Positions 17,170-26,101 of a stretch of DNA of 64,000 bases are shown here, piece after piece (position 1 is the first letter of the stretch; each line of letters starts with the position of its first letter). The notes beneath the pieces are model-generated. The model saw only the letters and a program-made list of their open reading frames with translations. It was not told where the DNA came from and did no database searches. The stretch is from assembly GCF_019801145.1 (NCBI RefSeq), contig NZ_JAHVJQ010000014.1:38991-102990 (forward strand), read 5' to 3'. The stretch comes from Leisingera aquaemixtae (GTDB taxonomy: Bacteria > Pseudomonadota > Alphaproteobacteria > Rhodobacterales > Rhodobacteraceae). Position numbers and translations under genes: made by a program.

Positions 17170-18231
17170 TCAGTTTTCCAGCGCGGCCCAGCTGCCGTCA
17201 GGTTGCAGATACTGGATGCGCACATCTCCAATGTCGCGCAATGGAGCAGCTTCTTGTTCAGCCATTGAGCGGCTCGGAAAGGTCACGATGACTTCATCCA
17301 CTTCACCGCCTGACGCGGTGCCATTGCATTGAAAGTCCAATACCGTAAAGATATCTGCCGGGGTCAGACGGTCATCTTCAGGAACCAGGGCCGTAAATTC
17401 GAGCGTCTTGGCAGCCGCATCATAGCCGACCTGCTGCAGATAGCGCGGAAAGGCCTGCAGCATTGCCGCTTCTTCCTTGGAAGGCTCTGCCTGGTAGTAC
17501 TGCGTCAGCCCGGGCAAGGCAGCGCGACCCATTGTGAAGGCGGCATTCATCACCCGCTCCTTGAATTCCGTCTCATCGGCGATCCCTTCGCCGCGAGTGA
17601 CCAGCGCCAGCCCGTTGCCAATGTACTGGACTTCGTCCCAGGATTCCCAATAGGCGTCGGGATCCGCGTAATCGCGGCTGATGTCATCGGTCTGGACGCA
17701 GGCCATCACCAGATCCGGGTCTGCATGGGGCGGGATCGGCCCCAGGTAGCTCTCGGTTTGCCGCCGCACCTCGGCCCCCAGCAGCGGCATCTGCTGCGCC
17801 AGCTTGCGCACCATTTGGCACAGCTGGCCTACACCTTGCACGAACCCGGCGTCGGTGGCTGTTGAGTCCACCCAGAGCCGATCAAACAACCACCAGCCTT
17901 CGTGGATTTCGCGCATGGTGACTGCTTCGGCGTCCGGATCTCCAGACAGGGGCTTTACGATAAGCCCATCATCAGCCTTGCCATCGATAGCAAATCCTTG
18001 GGCGAAGGCAGCCTCGCCAAATTGAGCAACTGCATCACGCGGCGGCAAGCCAGGGCGTTCGGCCTGATCAGTTGAAGTTGCCACCGCCTCTGCCAGGCAG
18101 GTCCAGCTGAGCGGCGCAAAGCCATCGCGTTCGGCCAGAATGTCCAGCACAGCATGAAGCAGTGTCTCAACCGGCACCGAAGGGTCGGCAATCACATTGC
18201 AAAGTACTGCTGAAGGATAAGTAGAGGTCAT
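17170..18231 (-). CDS. Hypothetical protein, candidate immunity or partner of the 1687-residue protein
   Basis: 353 residues, acidic, without signal peptide or membrane helix; not recognised as a known family. Sequence has many Trp and acidic residues (EIHEGWWLFDRLWVD, DPDAYWESWDEVQYIGNG) and a C-terminal DVRIQYLQPDGSWAALEN. AAGGTAAGGAC precedes its ATG, 43 nt after the stop of the giant gene, so the two form an operon. An acidic cytosolic protein right after a possible toxin suggests immunity or chaperone function; 353 residues is long for an immunity protein. This is inference from position. Confidence 0.7.
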   Translation of the reverse strand: MTSTYPSAVLCNVIADPSVPVETLLHAVLDILAERDGFAPLSWTCLAEAVATSTDQAERPGLPPRDAVAQFGEAAFAQGFAIDGKADDGLIVKPLSGDPDAEAVTMREIHEGWWLFDRLWVDSTATDAGFVQGVGQLCQMVRKLAQQMPLLGAEVRRQTESYLGPIPPHADPDLVMACVQTDDISRDYADPDAYWESWDEVQYIGNGLALVTRGEGIADETEFKERVMNAAFTMGRAALPGLTQYYQAEPSKEEAAMLQAFPRYLQQVGYDAAAKTLEFTALVPEDDRLTPADIFTVLDFQCNGTASGGEVDEVIVTFPSRSMAEQEAAPLRDIGDVRIQYLQPDGSWAALEN

Positions 18232-18274
18232 TGAAAAGTCCTTACCTTTCTGGTTTCAACAATCACTGCAACAC

Positions 18275-21200
18275 CTATTGCAACCATACCATTTTCCCAT
18301 CCTGCAAATACCCCAGGTGCATGTTTGGAGGAAGTTTTCCTGAACATACTTTTTCAATTTTCCGCAGCACTTTCCGGGCTGTGTCAATGTCGGGCAGAAA
18401 ATAGATAACGCCGCTCAACGGATCACCATTGGCGTTTATCAGGTCGTCTCCTTTGGGCCCCATCTTCTTCAGGTAGGCTTTGAGCTGATCCTCATCGAAA
18501 GCGCCAAGACTGCTTTTGTCCTCTGCCAGATAGGTGCCGCCTTTCTTGGGGCCTGGGGATGCAGCCTTCCGGCTTCCGGGGCGGGCTTTTTTGGTGGATT
18601 TCGGCGGCGTGTATTCAACCAGCCCGTCGCCGAATTTCTTGACGCCTTCCAGCTTGGTGGCATTTGGTGCGGCTTCGACGACCTCCAGTGCTGGCCCCAT
18701 GCTGGCCTTGCGGTAGGCGGCAAACAAGGCCCCCTGATCGGCGCTGTCGGGAATTTTATTAATGAGATCCGTCAACTCCGTTGTCCGCTCTGGCTCTTTC
18801 AGGCGCATAAGTCGGCTCACGGTTTCATCCCGCAAGGTGCGGCGAAAGGCTTCCTCAAAAGCCGGAATGGAAAACTCATTGATCGCCTTGTCCGCCCCCT
18901 TTTTACCGGCGCCTTTTTCCATTCTGCGGAACACAGCGGTCAGATCACCGCCGGCCGCTTCAAAAGCATCAACCATTTCGCTGTATTTCCGGGCATAAGC
19001 CTGAAAATAGGGATCGCTCAATTCAGCAAGCTTGGCCTCCATCTGCGGCCGCATCACTGCGCCGGTTTCGCTGTCCAGTTTCGGTGTTCCGTGGTCACGC
19101 AGAATGTTAGCCCGACGCGTTGCGGTATCGCGTTTCGAGCCTTCTACGATGCTCCAGATCCCGTCTTCGCCTCTTTGCAGACGCTTGCCATTCAGCTGCT
19201 TGCCCGCTTTGCGCGCCTCCTCCGCTGCGCCTTTGACCCGGCGGATCTCGATTCCGTCCTTGGTCTTGGCAAACAGGTACAGCTCCTTGTCCGGCAGGGC
19301 CTCGTAGGCCTCCTTTATGCCGGGCAGTTTCATCGCCTCGGAAAAGGCCAGGGTTTCCTCGGCGGTGTTGTGCAGGCGCGGCGGGTAGCGCAAATCCACC
19401 GACAGGGGCGGCTGGCCGGTAGGCAGTGCTTTTTCGATCTCGGCCAGCTCGTCCTGGTATCGTGCCAGGCTGGACTGCGCCGAAGCGATGTCCCATTCCA
19501 GGTCCTGCAGTTTCTGCAGGTTGCGCTCTTTCAAGAGATCAGACTGCAGCTTTGCCAGCAGTGACTTCTGTGCATCCGCTTCCAGAACCAGCTGCGAGCG
19601 CTTCGCCAACATCTTGTCGACCGGCGACTTGGTTGCCCAGCCGGCCAGGGCATCTTCTGTCAGCCGCGCCACGTCATCGGCAAAGGCCGGGTCGCTGATC
19701 TGCGAGATATGGCGCATTTCCTCCAGCACTGCCGCCTCGCGCAGACGCGGGTCGGCACCGGGCCGAAGGATCACTTCGGCATCGTAACCGCCCTTGCTGT
19801 TGCGGGTGATCACCGTTGTTGCCTCAACCGCCTCATCCCCGAAACGCGCGGCATAGGCTTCTGCCCCCAGCATCTTTGCGCTGAAGTTGGAAACATTGCG
19901 CCCCGCCAGTGCTGGGGCCAGAACTTCGTCTATCTTATCAGGCGGGACACCGAGGATCTTTGCCGCCTTGGCCAGGTCTTTGGTGGCCCGGAACGCCTTG
20001 ATGGCCGAGCCGACAGCCGCGGCATCAAATCCTACGCCCACCCAGGCTGCAGCAACCCAGCCCCAATGCGGCACATCCTCGGGGTCCACCAGCCCCTGGC
20101 TCGGATCAATGGCAATATTCGCTGCCGAGCCCTTGCGGAAATATTCCTCGGTGGCGTTATAGGCGCTGTAGCCGCCGACCGCGACCGAGGCACCTGCCAG
20201 CACCACGCCAGTGGCCGAACCGCCGGATACCGCGATCGCGCCCACCGCAAGACCTATGGCAACCACCGCTTCGCCGACCGCAAAGGCGGTGTCCTTGGTC
20301 TGCTCCCAGCCGGCCTTTTCCTTGGCCCACTTCAGCTGGTCGCCCTTCAGATCCAGCGCAGCAATGGCAGTATCGCGCACACCGGGCATGGTCCAAAGGT
20401 CGAAATCGCCCTCGTCGATGTTTTCGCGAGTTGCCTGAATGTCGACAAACATGGCGTCCACCTGCTGGCGCAGGAGATCAGCCTGTTCGGCCGGGGATTT
20501 GGACAGGAAGTCCTCCTGGTCCGAAACCCGCAGCGCCAGCGGGAAACCGGCCGCGGCGACCGAGCGCTGCGATCTGATCTTGGCGACCTCGGCCTTCAGC
20601 TTATCGACTTCGGCTTCCGCCGCCGGGTCAATCCCATGGGCGGGCTTGTCATTCAGCAGGTTCCAGCCAGCCTCGATAGTGGCAATTGGCCACAGCATCG
20701 GATTACCTGCCTTGGCCGCGAAATTGGCATACATCCCGTACAGTTTGAGCTGGGCAACCAGCAGCTCGAGCTCTTTTTCGGCGAGCTTTTCATCAAACGG
20801 CTTTATCGCTTTCAGCGTTTGCTCCAGCGCAGCCTGATCCTCGGGTTTCAGCGCCCCTTCGCCAAGGTTTGCTCTCAGCTCGCGCGCTGCTGCCTCTGCC
20901 CTGTCGACGGCGGCATAGGCAGTGTCACGCATCACAAGTTCAAGCTGGGTCTCCAGCTCTTCCGGGGTTGAACACGCCTTCAGCCCGGGGCCGTACAGGC
21001 GCAGCGGCCCCGAATACGGGTCCGGCCCGCCGCCGGCGCGTGACACCGTGGCACCGCCGTCACCTGTAGCGTTAAGGACATAGTCATCCTCGGTCAGCAG
21101 CGCCACGAGGTTGGATTTGCCGCCCTTGATCGCCGTTGCACCGGAGCGTTTCGCACTGAGATCGGCGACCTCAGCCGCCAGCCGGTTCATTTCATCCTCG

Positions 21201-23338
21201 GATTCCTGGTGAATGCCGGTCGGGGACTCGCCGAGCAGAAATTTCACCCCGGCTTCCAGCGCTGCAAAGGGCAGATAAACCGGGTTGCCGAATTTGGCGG
21301 CGAAATTGGCGTATTCCCCGTAATACTTGAGCTGAGCCAGCAGCAATTCCCGCTCTTTCGCCTGCAACGCGGTGTCTGCAGCCGTATCGGCATCCGTGGT
21401 TACGTCATCATCCAGCCTGAGGCTGTCCTTGCCCAGGGCATATTCGCTGTTCTGCAAGGTGACCTTGTAGACAACAAACCGGCTGCCTTCCTGCACCACC
21501 GCCGCAGCGCCTTTCAGGCTGCGCGCATAGTAAATGGCGTCTTCCTTGTTCGGAAAATCACGCTGAATTCGCTCATTGGCGACAATCGGATCGCCGTCGC
21601 CGTGCTGCGCCAGTGTCTGGCCTGTTTCCTCGCCGCTCTGAAATATCCGGTCGCCCATCCGGGCACGGGTGTTCAGCACGCCAAGATAGGCGCTGATGCC
21701 GGCGTTCAATGTGCGCAGGTTTTTTGCGTCAATATGCATCCACCGCCAGAACCCCTGCAGATCATCGTCGCTGAGCCCGCGCAGCCGGCCCGCTGCTGTC
21801 ATCAGCTCTGGCATAGTCTGATAGGTCACGGGTATCTTGCATTTGGGATTGGCAAAAAAGGTTTGGAACCGTTCCGGCAAGCTGTCCCAGCTTTTCTGAT
21901 GCCGGGCGGCGTCCTTCATCGTGACAATGGACTGCGGCCCGTGCGCGAGAAGCGGCACGGACTTGGAGACCACCACCCCGGCGGCGCTGGCCAGTTTGTC
22001 AAATTCGCCCTGGGTGGCGGCTTTGGCAATCTTGCTGCGCAGCAGTTCGATGGCGGCAGCCAGCTTGCGTACCTGATCAGGCGGTGCCGAGGCCGAAATA
22101 GGGATGCCGTCCAGCATGGCATTCAGGTCCTGGCGCACCGCGGCCTGCCGCTGCAATTCGGCTGTGGTGTCGACACTGGCGTAGCTGCCACGGTACTGAC
22201 CCATCAGTGCCGCCGATTTTCCCATCACCAAGTTTAGCCCGCTCATAATTTTCTGCAGCTTTGCCGGTGTTTTGCAATCATCCAGCGCCAGTCGCAGCTT
22301 TGCAATCGCCGCCTGCAACGCCTTGACCTTTGCAGGCGGCGCGGTTGTCGGGATGATTACATTGGCCAGGACCACGCGCAGTTCATCGACGGATCGGGCA
22401 AGAGCGGTTGCGGCGTCTGCACTGTCGGCCTCGGGCACGTCTTCAGTGCCTTGGGTGTCTTCGTCGATTGCGGCACCGTCTTTCAGGATAACAATCCTCC
22501 GGAACTGGGTGACACCCATCCCGCGCAGCATCTTTCGCACTTGCTTGGCAAGCCTTGGAAGCTCCCGGCCCTTGAGATCAAGCACCAGCGTCTTCGCGCC
22601 AGTACCCTCAAGCCCATGCTCCAGAGCAAGGACCTGCGTTCCTGCCCGGCCAAAGGTCACTTTGACTGTTTCGCTCTCCTTTTTGAGGCGTCCGGCAAGC
22701 ATCTTGCCGGGCTTTTTCCGGTCAAACAGGAACCTGAGAGACATCGGGTCGCCGGACGGCATCGCCAGTGCAAAATTCATCGGCTTCTTTCTAAGCCGCA
22801 TAGCCATTTTTTGAAGGTAGGCTGAATGTGCCTCCGGGTCGGCCAAAACCCCGGGGTTTTCGTCCTCCTCCTCGTCTTCCGGCAGTGTTCCAGACGGTTC
22901 GGGTGCTGCGGCCACGGGTGCGGCTGCTTCCTGCACGCCCGGTCCCGGCGGGTCGTCCTGCGGTGTCTCCTGCGGCGTATCGGCCTCTTCGACATCACGC
23001 TCCAAAGCATGGCCGTCTGCATCCAGAACGATGACATCCATCTGGATTTTTTGACTCTTCAAGTACTTCTTCAACATCTTTGACAGCGCGGGAACGGACC
23101 GTTCACAGGTCAATGTGATGACCTTGCCCTGTGTCGTGAATGTTCCATAAGCTATCTTGCTGCCTGTTCCTTCAGCCTTGGCGGCCTTGCCCAGAGCGGA
23201 GGCTTTCATCGTGCGATGAATGGCAATGGTGTGATCCGGATCCTTGGCTCCCGGACAAAACCCAAACGGCAGCGGGCCTTTCGCCCCAAGTTTTATAAAT
23301 TTTTTTAGCGCGTCGCCCTCGACTTTCCTGCTGGCCAT
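18275..23338 (-). CDS. Giant multidomain protein, possible polymorphic toxin with C-terminal nuclease-like domain
   Basis: 1687 residues, not a recognised family as a whole. Seen: two related alpha/beta units near the N-terminus (about residues 1-115 and 180-300, each ending MDVIVLDADG or RRIVILKDG); an acidic Pro/Ala linker between; a repeated helical unit, LAQLKYYGEYANFAAKFGNP (about 665) and VAQLKLYGMYANFAAKAGNP (about 857); a Gly/Ala-rich hydrophobic stretch (about 1019-1057) that could insert in membranes; AVLEEMRHISQ (about 1203); a coiled coil (about 1260-1310); and a C-terminal domain (about 1575-1687) with TYLAEDKSSLGAFDEDQLKAY, where ExK followed by a Gln helix recalls PD-(D/E)xK nucleases. 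GGAG precedes the ATG. There is no signal peptide, PAAR or VgrG domain. Toxin function is inference. Confidence 0.72.
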   Translation of the reverse strand: MASRKVEGDALKKFIKLGAKGPLPFGFCPGAKDPDHTIAIHRTMKASALGKAAKAEGTGSKIAYGTFTTQGKVITLTCERSVPALSKMLKKYLKSQKIQMDVIVLDADGHALERDVEEADTPQETPQDDPPGPGVQEAAAPVAAAPEPSGTLPEDEEEDENPGVLADPEAHSAYLQKMAMRLRKKPMNFALAMPSGDPMSLRFLFDRKKPGKMLAGRLKKESETVKVTFGRAGTQVLALEHGLEGTGAKTLVLDLKGRELPRLAKQVRKMLRGMGVTQFRRIVILKDGAAIDEDTQGTEDVPEADSADAATALARSVDELRVVLANVIIPTTAPPAKVKALQAAIAKLRLALDDCKTPAKLQKIMSGLNLVMGKSAALMGQYRGSYASVDTTAELQRQAAVRQDLNAMLDGIPISASAPPDQVRKLAAAIELLRSKIAKAATQGEFDKLASAAGVVVSKSVPLLAHGPQSIVTMKDAARHQKSWDSLPERFQTFFANPKCKIPVTYQTMPELMTAAGRLRGLSDDDLQGFWRWMHIDAKNLRTLNAGISAYLGVLNTRARMGDRIFQSGEETGQTLAQHGDGDPIVANERIQRDFPNKEDAIYYARSLKGAAAVVQEGSRFVVYKVTLQNSEYALGKDSLRLDDDVTTDADTAADTALQAKERELLLAQLKYYGEYANFAAKFGNPVYLPFAALEAGVKFLLGESPTGIHQESEDEMNRLAAEVADLSAKRSGATAIKGGKSNLVALLTEDDYVLNATGDGGATVSRAGGGPDPYSGPLRLYGPGLKACSTPEELETQLELVMRDTAYAAVDRAEAAARELRANLGEGALKPEDQAALEQTLKAIKPFDEKLAEKELELLVAQLKLYGMYANFAAKAGNPMLWPIATIEAGWNLLNDKPAHGIDPAAEAEVDKLKAEVAKIRSQRSVAAAGFPLALRVSDQEDFLSKSPAEQADLLRQQVDAMFVDIQATRENIDEGDFDLWTMPGVRDTAIAALDLKGDQLKWAKEKAGWEQTKDTAFAVGEAVVAIGLAVGAIAVSGGSATGVVLAGASVAVGGYSAYNATEEYFRKGSAANIAIDPSQGLVDPEDVPHWGWVAAAWVGVGFDAAAVGSAIKAFRATKDLAKAAKILGVPPDKIDEVLAPALAGRNVSNFSAKMLGAEAYAARFGDEAVEATTVITRNSKGGYDAEVILRPGADPRLREAAVLEEMRHISQISDPAFADDVARLTEDALAGWATKSPVDKMLAKRSQLVLEADAQKSLLAKLQSDLLKERNLQKLQDLEWDIASAQSSLARYQDELAEIEKALPTGQPPLSVDLRYPPRLHNTAEETLAFSEAMKLPGIKEAYEALPDKELYLFAKTKDGIEIRRVKGAAEEARKAGKQLNGKRLQRGEDGIWSIVEGSKRDTATRRANILRDHGTPKLDSETGAVMRPQMEAKLAELSDPYFQAYARKYSEMVDAFEAAGGDLTAVFRRMEKGAGKKGADKAINEFSIPAFEEAFRRTLRDETVSRLMRLKEPERTTELTDLINKIPDSADQGALFAAYRKASMGPALEVVEAAPNATKLEGVKKFGDGLVEYTPPKSTKKARPGSRKAASPGPKKGGTYLAEDKSSLGAFDEDQLKAYLKKMGPKGDDLINANGDPLSGVIYFLPDIDTARKVLRKIEKVCSGKLPPNMHLGYLQDGKMVWLQ

Positions 23339-23748
23339 ATGCGTTCTCCGAAACCGACGGATCTTCCCGCAATCTCAGAGTATATTAAGTCGTTCAAAGC
23401 GCAAAACGCTCGGAGTGAATCCCGGCATTGTTGCAGCCAGGCAGAACCGCTCCGAGTTTGCCAGAGGCTGATTTCAAATTGTTACGCAGCTATCCTCTTA
23501 GTTAACATACCCGCAACTTCACCAGCGAGAGATCACTAGGTGGCCGAGGGCAGCAATGGGCTGCCTGCGGCCAACAGCAACAGCGATGGCAACCGTCCAG
23601 GGCGTTGATCAGCACGCAGCGTTGCCGCAAGGCCGCACAAATCGGCGGAACTCAAAACGCCCTTTCGCTGCATTCAGGTCGGACAATCGAGACGCGGGAC
23701 AAACCCGCCTTTTGCCCTTGCAGCTATTGCTACCGCAGAAACCCCTCG
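23339..23748. other. Intergenic region upstream of the giant gene
   Basis: Should hold the promoter of the giant minus-strand gene. The right part (23668-23750) is a copy of a dispersed non-coding repeat found again near 32.5 and 42.2 kb. No gene is supported here. Confidence 0.5.
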
Positions 23749-23750
23749 CT
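23668..23750 (+). repeat. Dispersed degenerate intergenic repeat, copy 1
   Basis: Contains ACGCGGGACAA and CTTGCAGCTATTGCTACCGCAG-type sequence. The 23706-23750 part matches 32498-32541 with about two substitutions and a small indel; the left part matches the inverted copy at 42219-42275. It abuts the IS3 relic. Confidence 0.6.
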
Positions 23751-24099
23751 CTTGCAGCGCGAGGTTCTCTACGGGCTGTTCCTGCGCCACGGAAAGCCAG
23801 AGTTCGTCCGAAGCGACAACGGCCCGGAATTTGCATCAAAGGTTACTCAGCGCTGGCTCGAGAAAGTTGGCGTGAACCCGATCCGGATCTACCCGGGTTC
23901 ACCCTGGGAGAACGGGTACAACGAAAGGTTCAATGGAACGCTCCGCCGCGAGGTTCTCAATTCCGAATGGTTCACAACCGCCAGGCAGGCACAGATCGTG
24001 ATCAATTGCTGGCTCAGGCAATACAACCACACCCGACCCCATCAGGCCCTCAACATGCGCCCACCAGTGCCCGAAACTCTAAACCAAAATGGCCCATAG
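23749..24099 (+). pseudogene. IS3-family transposase, C-terminal fragment
   Basis: Only the last roughly 115 residues of the integrase (rve) domain are left: VRSDNGPEF with the second catalytic Asp and, 35 residues between, the Glu in SPWENGYNERFNGTLR, then NHTRPHQALNMRPPVPE. The first catalytic Asp and the HTH ORF are missing, and the 5' side runs into the dispersed repeat, so it is a non-functional relic. Confidence 0.85.
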
Positions 24100-24127
24100 A
24101 AATGGGGCTGGACAACAGGAATGCCGT

Positions 24128-24288
24128 CATCTGGACAACATCTTTATCGAACGCCTGTGGAGGCCTACAAGGCCATGCATATCCCGCGCCTGAACGCGAT
24201 CGGCATCGAGGTCGTCAGCGACCACGTGTTCGACGTGATGGAAGAGCTCAGCCAGATCAACCGCGCGCCAGTTGGGACAAGTTCGTAG
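24128..24288 (+). pseudogene. Second transposase scrap and unidentified gene 3' end
   Basis: HLDNIFIERLWR (24128-24163) is the final catalytic-Glu motif of another IS3-type transposase. In a different frame a tail EAYKAMHIPRLNAIGIEVV...EELSQINRAPVG runs to a TAG at 24286. The tail looks like the true end of some gene because a hairpin follows, but I do not recognise it. Confidence 0.5.
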
Positions 24289-24309
24289 ACCGGCCCGCTG
24301 GTCCTGAGT

Positions 24310-24336
24310 GCCTCTCCTGACCGCAACAGGAGAGGC
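24310..24336 (+). terminator. Hairpin after the relic gene end
   Basis: Perfect 10-bp stem GCCTCTCCTG/CAGGAGAGGC with a 7-nt loop, 21 nt after the TAG at 24286. The following CTTCC is a poor U-tract, so termination may be weak. It lies in the gap before the SnoaL-like gene and could also serve that convergent minus-strand transcript. Confidence 0.45.
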
Positions 24337-24437
24337 CTTCCAAATCCGGGCTCGTTCTACATTTTCTTCCCGCCTGAGCCTCAGTTGCGGCAAATAAACC
24401 TTGGTTCCAGGGCTAGAACAAACAAGTGGGGTAGCCG

Positions 24438-24896
24438 CTATTCGCCATCCCGGTAGGTTACGGCAAATGCCGATCCGTCCTTGGTAGCAATGGTCTCCAT
24501 CCCCGGCATGACGTCGATGTTATGCGCAGCCAGAACGGCCCAGCCATTGGCCAGGCGCTGTGCAAAAAACACCATTATTGTGAAACGGTCCTCAAGAGTT
24601 TCACCTGTCCTGCCAATTTGCCCTGCCAGTTTCCAGCGGGTGTGAATGATCGCGGTGTCGCCGCCAACCCGCCGGACCTTGATACCCCGGGCAGTAATCT
24701 CTGAGTGCCGGAAGAACGTACTGAGCCCGTAGGCGTGCGCTTTTTCGATGTCGACGCGGTTGTGCCACCACAGGCCCACCACGTTGACGAAATCAGCGTC
24801 CTCAGCAAAGAGGGCAGCCAGGGCGCGAGCGTCCCTGGCATTCCAAGCCTCGGCAAAAAGCCGGGGGATGTCATCCGGTGTTTCAGGCATAAGCAT
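24438..24896 (-). CDS. SgcJ/EcaC-type SnoaL-like (NTF2-fold) protein
   Basis: 152 residues of the NTF2-like superfamily: IPRLFAEAWNARDARALAALFAEDADFVNVVGLWWHNRVDIEKAH is the standard N-terminal helix-cone opening, and later strands include TAIIHTRWKLAG. These small cytosolic proteins bind or isomerise small hydrophobic compounds; the substrate is unknown. The start overlaps the end of the hemerythrin gene by 14 nt (or 8 nt from the second ATG), so it is coupled to it. It is the last gene of the HxlR-associated operon. Confidence 0.83.
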   Translation of the reverse strand: MLMPETPDDIPRLFAEAWNARDARALAALFAEDADFVNVVGLWWHNRVDIEKAHAYGLSTFFRHSEITARGIKVRRVGGDTAIIHTRWKLAGQIGRTGETLEDRFTIMVFFAQRLANGWAVLAAHNIDVMPGMETIATKDGSAFAVTYRDGE

Positions 24897-25458
24897 GCAG
24901 CACCGCCGGGATCAGGATGTCTTCCTCGTCATAGGTGTGCCGGTTCAGGATCTTGTTCAGAACTTTCGCCTGCTCCAGCGCCTTGCCGATTTGTGATTTT
25001 GAGGTTTTCCCGCCGCGCAGCAGGGCAAAAACCTGTTCCGACTGGTCCAGTGCCTGATCAAGGACCTGGTGGTCGTTTTCCAGGAGGTCAATGGCCGAAG
25101 CCAGCTGCGGGAAGCGCCCCAGGAACCCGGGCAGCACATTGCTGTCCTCGAAGCTGTGATGGCCGTGAACATGCGAGACCAGATCAAGCCCCAGGCGGTT
25201 CATGCCGGTCAGCCCCATCAGCTCCTGGACGCTGCCGTCGGGTTCGTCCAGCACAGTTTTCAATCCACCGATCAGTCGGGCACTGGCCTCAGAGATCGAG
25301 GCGTGAAGGCGCTGAAGATGCGCGGGCCAGCCAAGAAACCGGGGGTCATCGTCCCATGCCGAACGGTCCGCTGGAAACAGGCCGTGCAGCAGGTCCGGGC
25401 CAATCCGGCCGCGCGAGGCAATGTGGTAGTCGGGGGCGTTGTAGTCGTAGTTGTGCAT
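24883..25458 (-). CDS. Hemerythrin-domain protein
   Basis: 191 residues, helical, with the di-iron ligand pattern of hemerythrin HHE domains: LVSHVHGHHSFEDSNVLPGF (His and Glu), LENDHQVLDQALDQ (His), and LNRHTYDEEDILIPAV (His, Asp/Glu). Bacterial family members bind O2 or NO or repair oxidative damage to iron centres. It is in a tight operon with a glutathione S-transferase upstream and a SnoaL-like gene downstream, consistent with a stress or detoxification role. Confidence 0.87.
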   Translation of the reverse strand: MHNYDYNAPDYHIASRGRIGPDLLHGLFPADRSAWDDDPRFLGWPAHLQRLHASISEASARLIGGLKTVLDEPDGSVQELMGLTGMNRLGLDLVSHVHGHHSFEDSNVLPGFLGRFPQLASAIDLLENDHQVLDQALDQSEQVFALLRGGKTSKSQIGKALEQAKVLNKILNRHTYDEEDILIPAVLHAYA

Positions 25459-25460
25459 TG

Positions 25461-26075
25461 TCAGCTCAATCCCTGCGCCTTCATCGCAGCTTGCACGCCG
25501 CGGTCTTCCAGCATGGTTTCCATGAAGCGTTTCACCGGCGGGTAGTCCTGCCAGGGTTTCGGCGTGTGTGCCGTCCAGCGCACCATCGCAAAGGCGTAGG
25601 GGTCGGCAATCGTGCGCTTGCTGCCTGCAACATGCGGGCCGCCGTCCAGAAGTGTGCCGAGATGGCTCATTACCCGATCAATCCTGGCGAATGCCGCTTG
25701 CCGCACTTCATCCTGCGCACCCGTGGAACCGTTTACCGTGTACCGGTCCGGCACAAAGAAGGGCCAGAAAGCGGGATGGAAATCGCCCGTCAGAAAAGCC
25801 AGCGCCTCATCCAGCCCGAATTGGCTGAGCGGGTCCTTGGCCACGCCCAGGCCGGCTTCCGGGTATCTGGCCTCGATATACTTCAGGATCGCATCTGCCT
25901 GCGTCATGATACGGAAGCCATCATCCTTAAGCGCTGGGACCATGCCCAGAGGATTGATCTTGAGGTATTCCTCGGACCCGAGTTCAACCAGCTCTGCCTC
26001 GTAAGGCTTGCCCGTCCATTCCAGGGCGATATGCGGTGCCAGGGCACAGGTGCCGGGTGCGTAGTAGAGTTTCAT
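25461..26075 (-). CDS. Beta-class-like glutathione S-transferase
   Basis: About 204 residues. N-terminal thioredoxin fold MKLYYAPGTCALAPHIALEW, with the Cys of bacterial beta-class GSTs, then YLKINPLGMVPAL and the glutathione-binding TQADAILKYIEARYPE; helical C-terminal domain follows. AAAGGAC precedes the ATG at 26075. It is encoded between a secreted Ig-like protein and a hemerythrin. Conjugation or reduction of electrophiles is likely. Confidence 0.9.
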   Translation of the reverse strand: MKLYYAPGTCALAPHIALEWTGKPYEAELVELGSEEYLKINPLGMVPALKDDGFRIMTQADAILKYIEARYPEAGLGVAKDPLSQFGLDEALAFLTGDFHPAFWPFFVPDRYTVNGSTGAQDEVRQAAFARIDRVMSHLGTLLDGGPHVAGSKRTIADPYAFAMVRWTAHTPKPWQDYPPVKRFMETMLEDRGVQAAMKAQGLS

Positions 26076-26101
26076 GACCGGAGTCCTTTCCATGCAGCTC
26101 T

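Noticed and set aside
18275..23338. HExxH-type zinc peptidase in the giant protein (AVLEEMRHISQ)
   Set aside because: The motif reads EExRH, not HExxH, and no third ligand is evident; not called as a protease.
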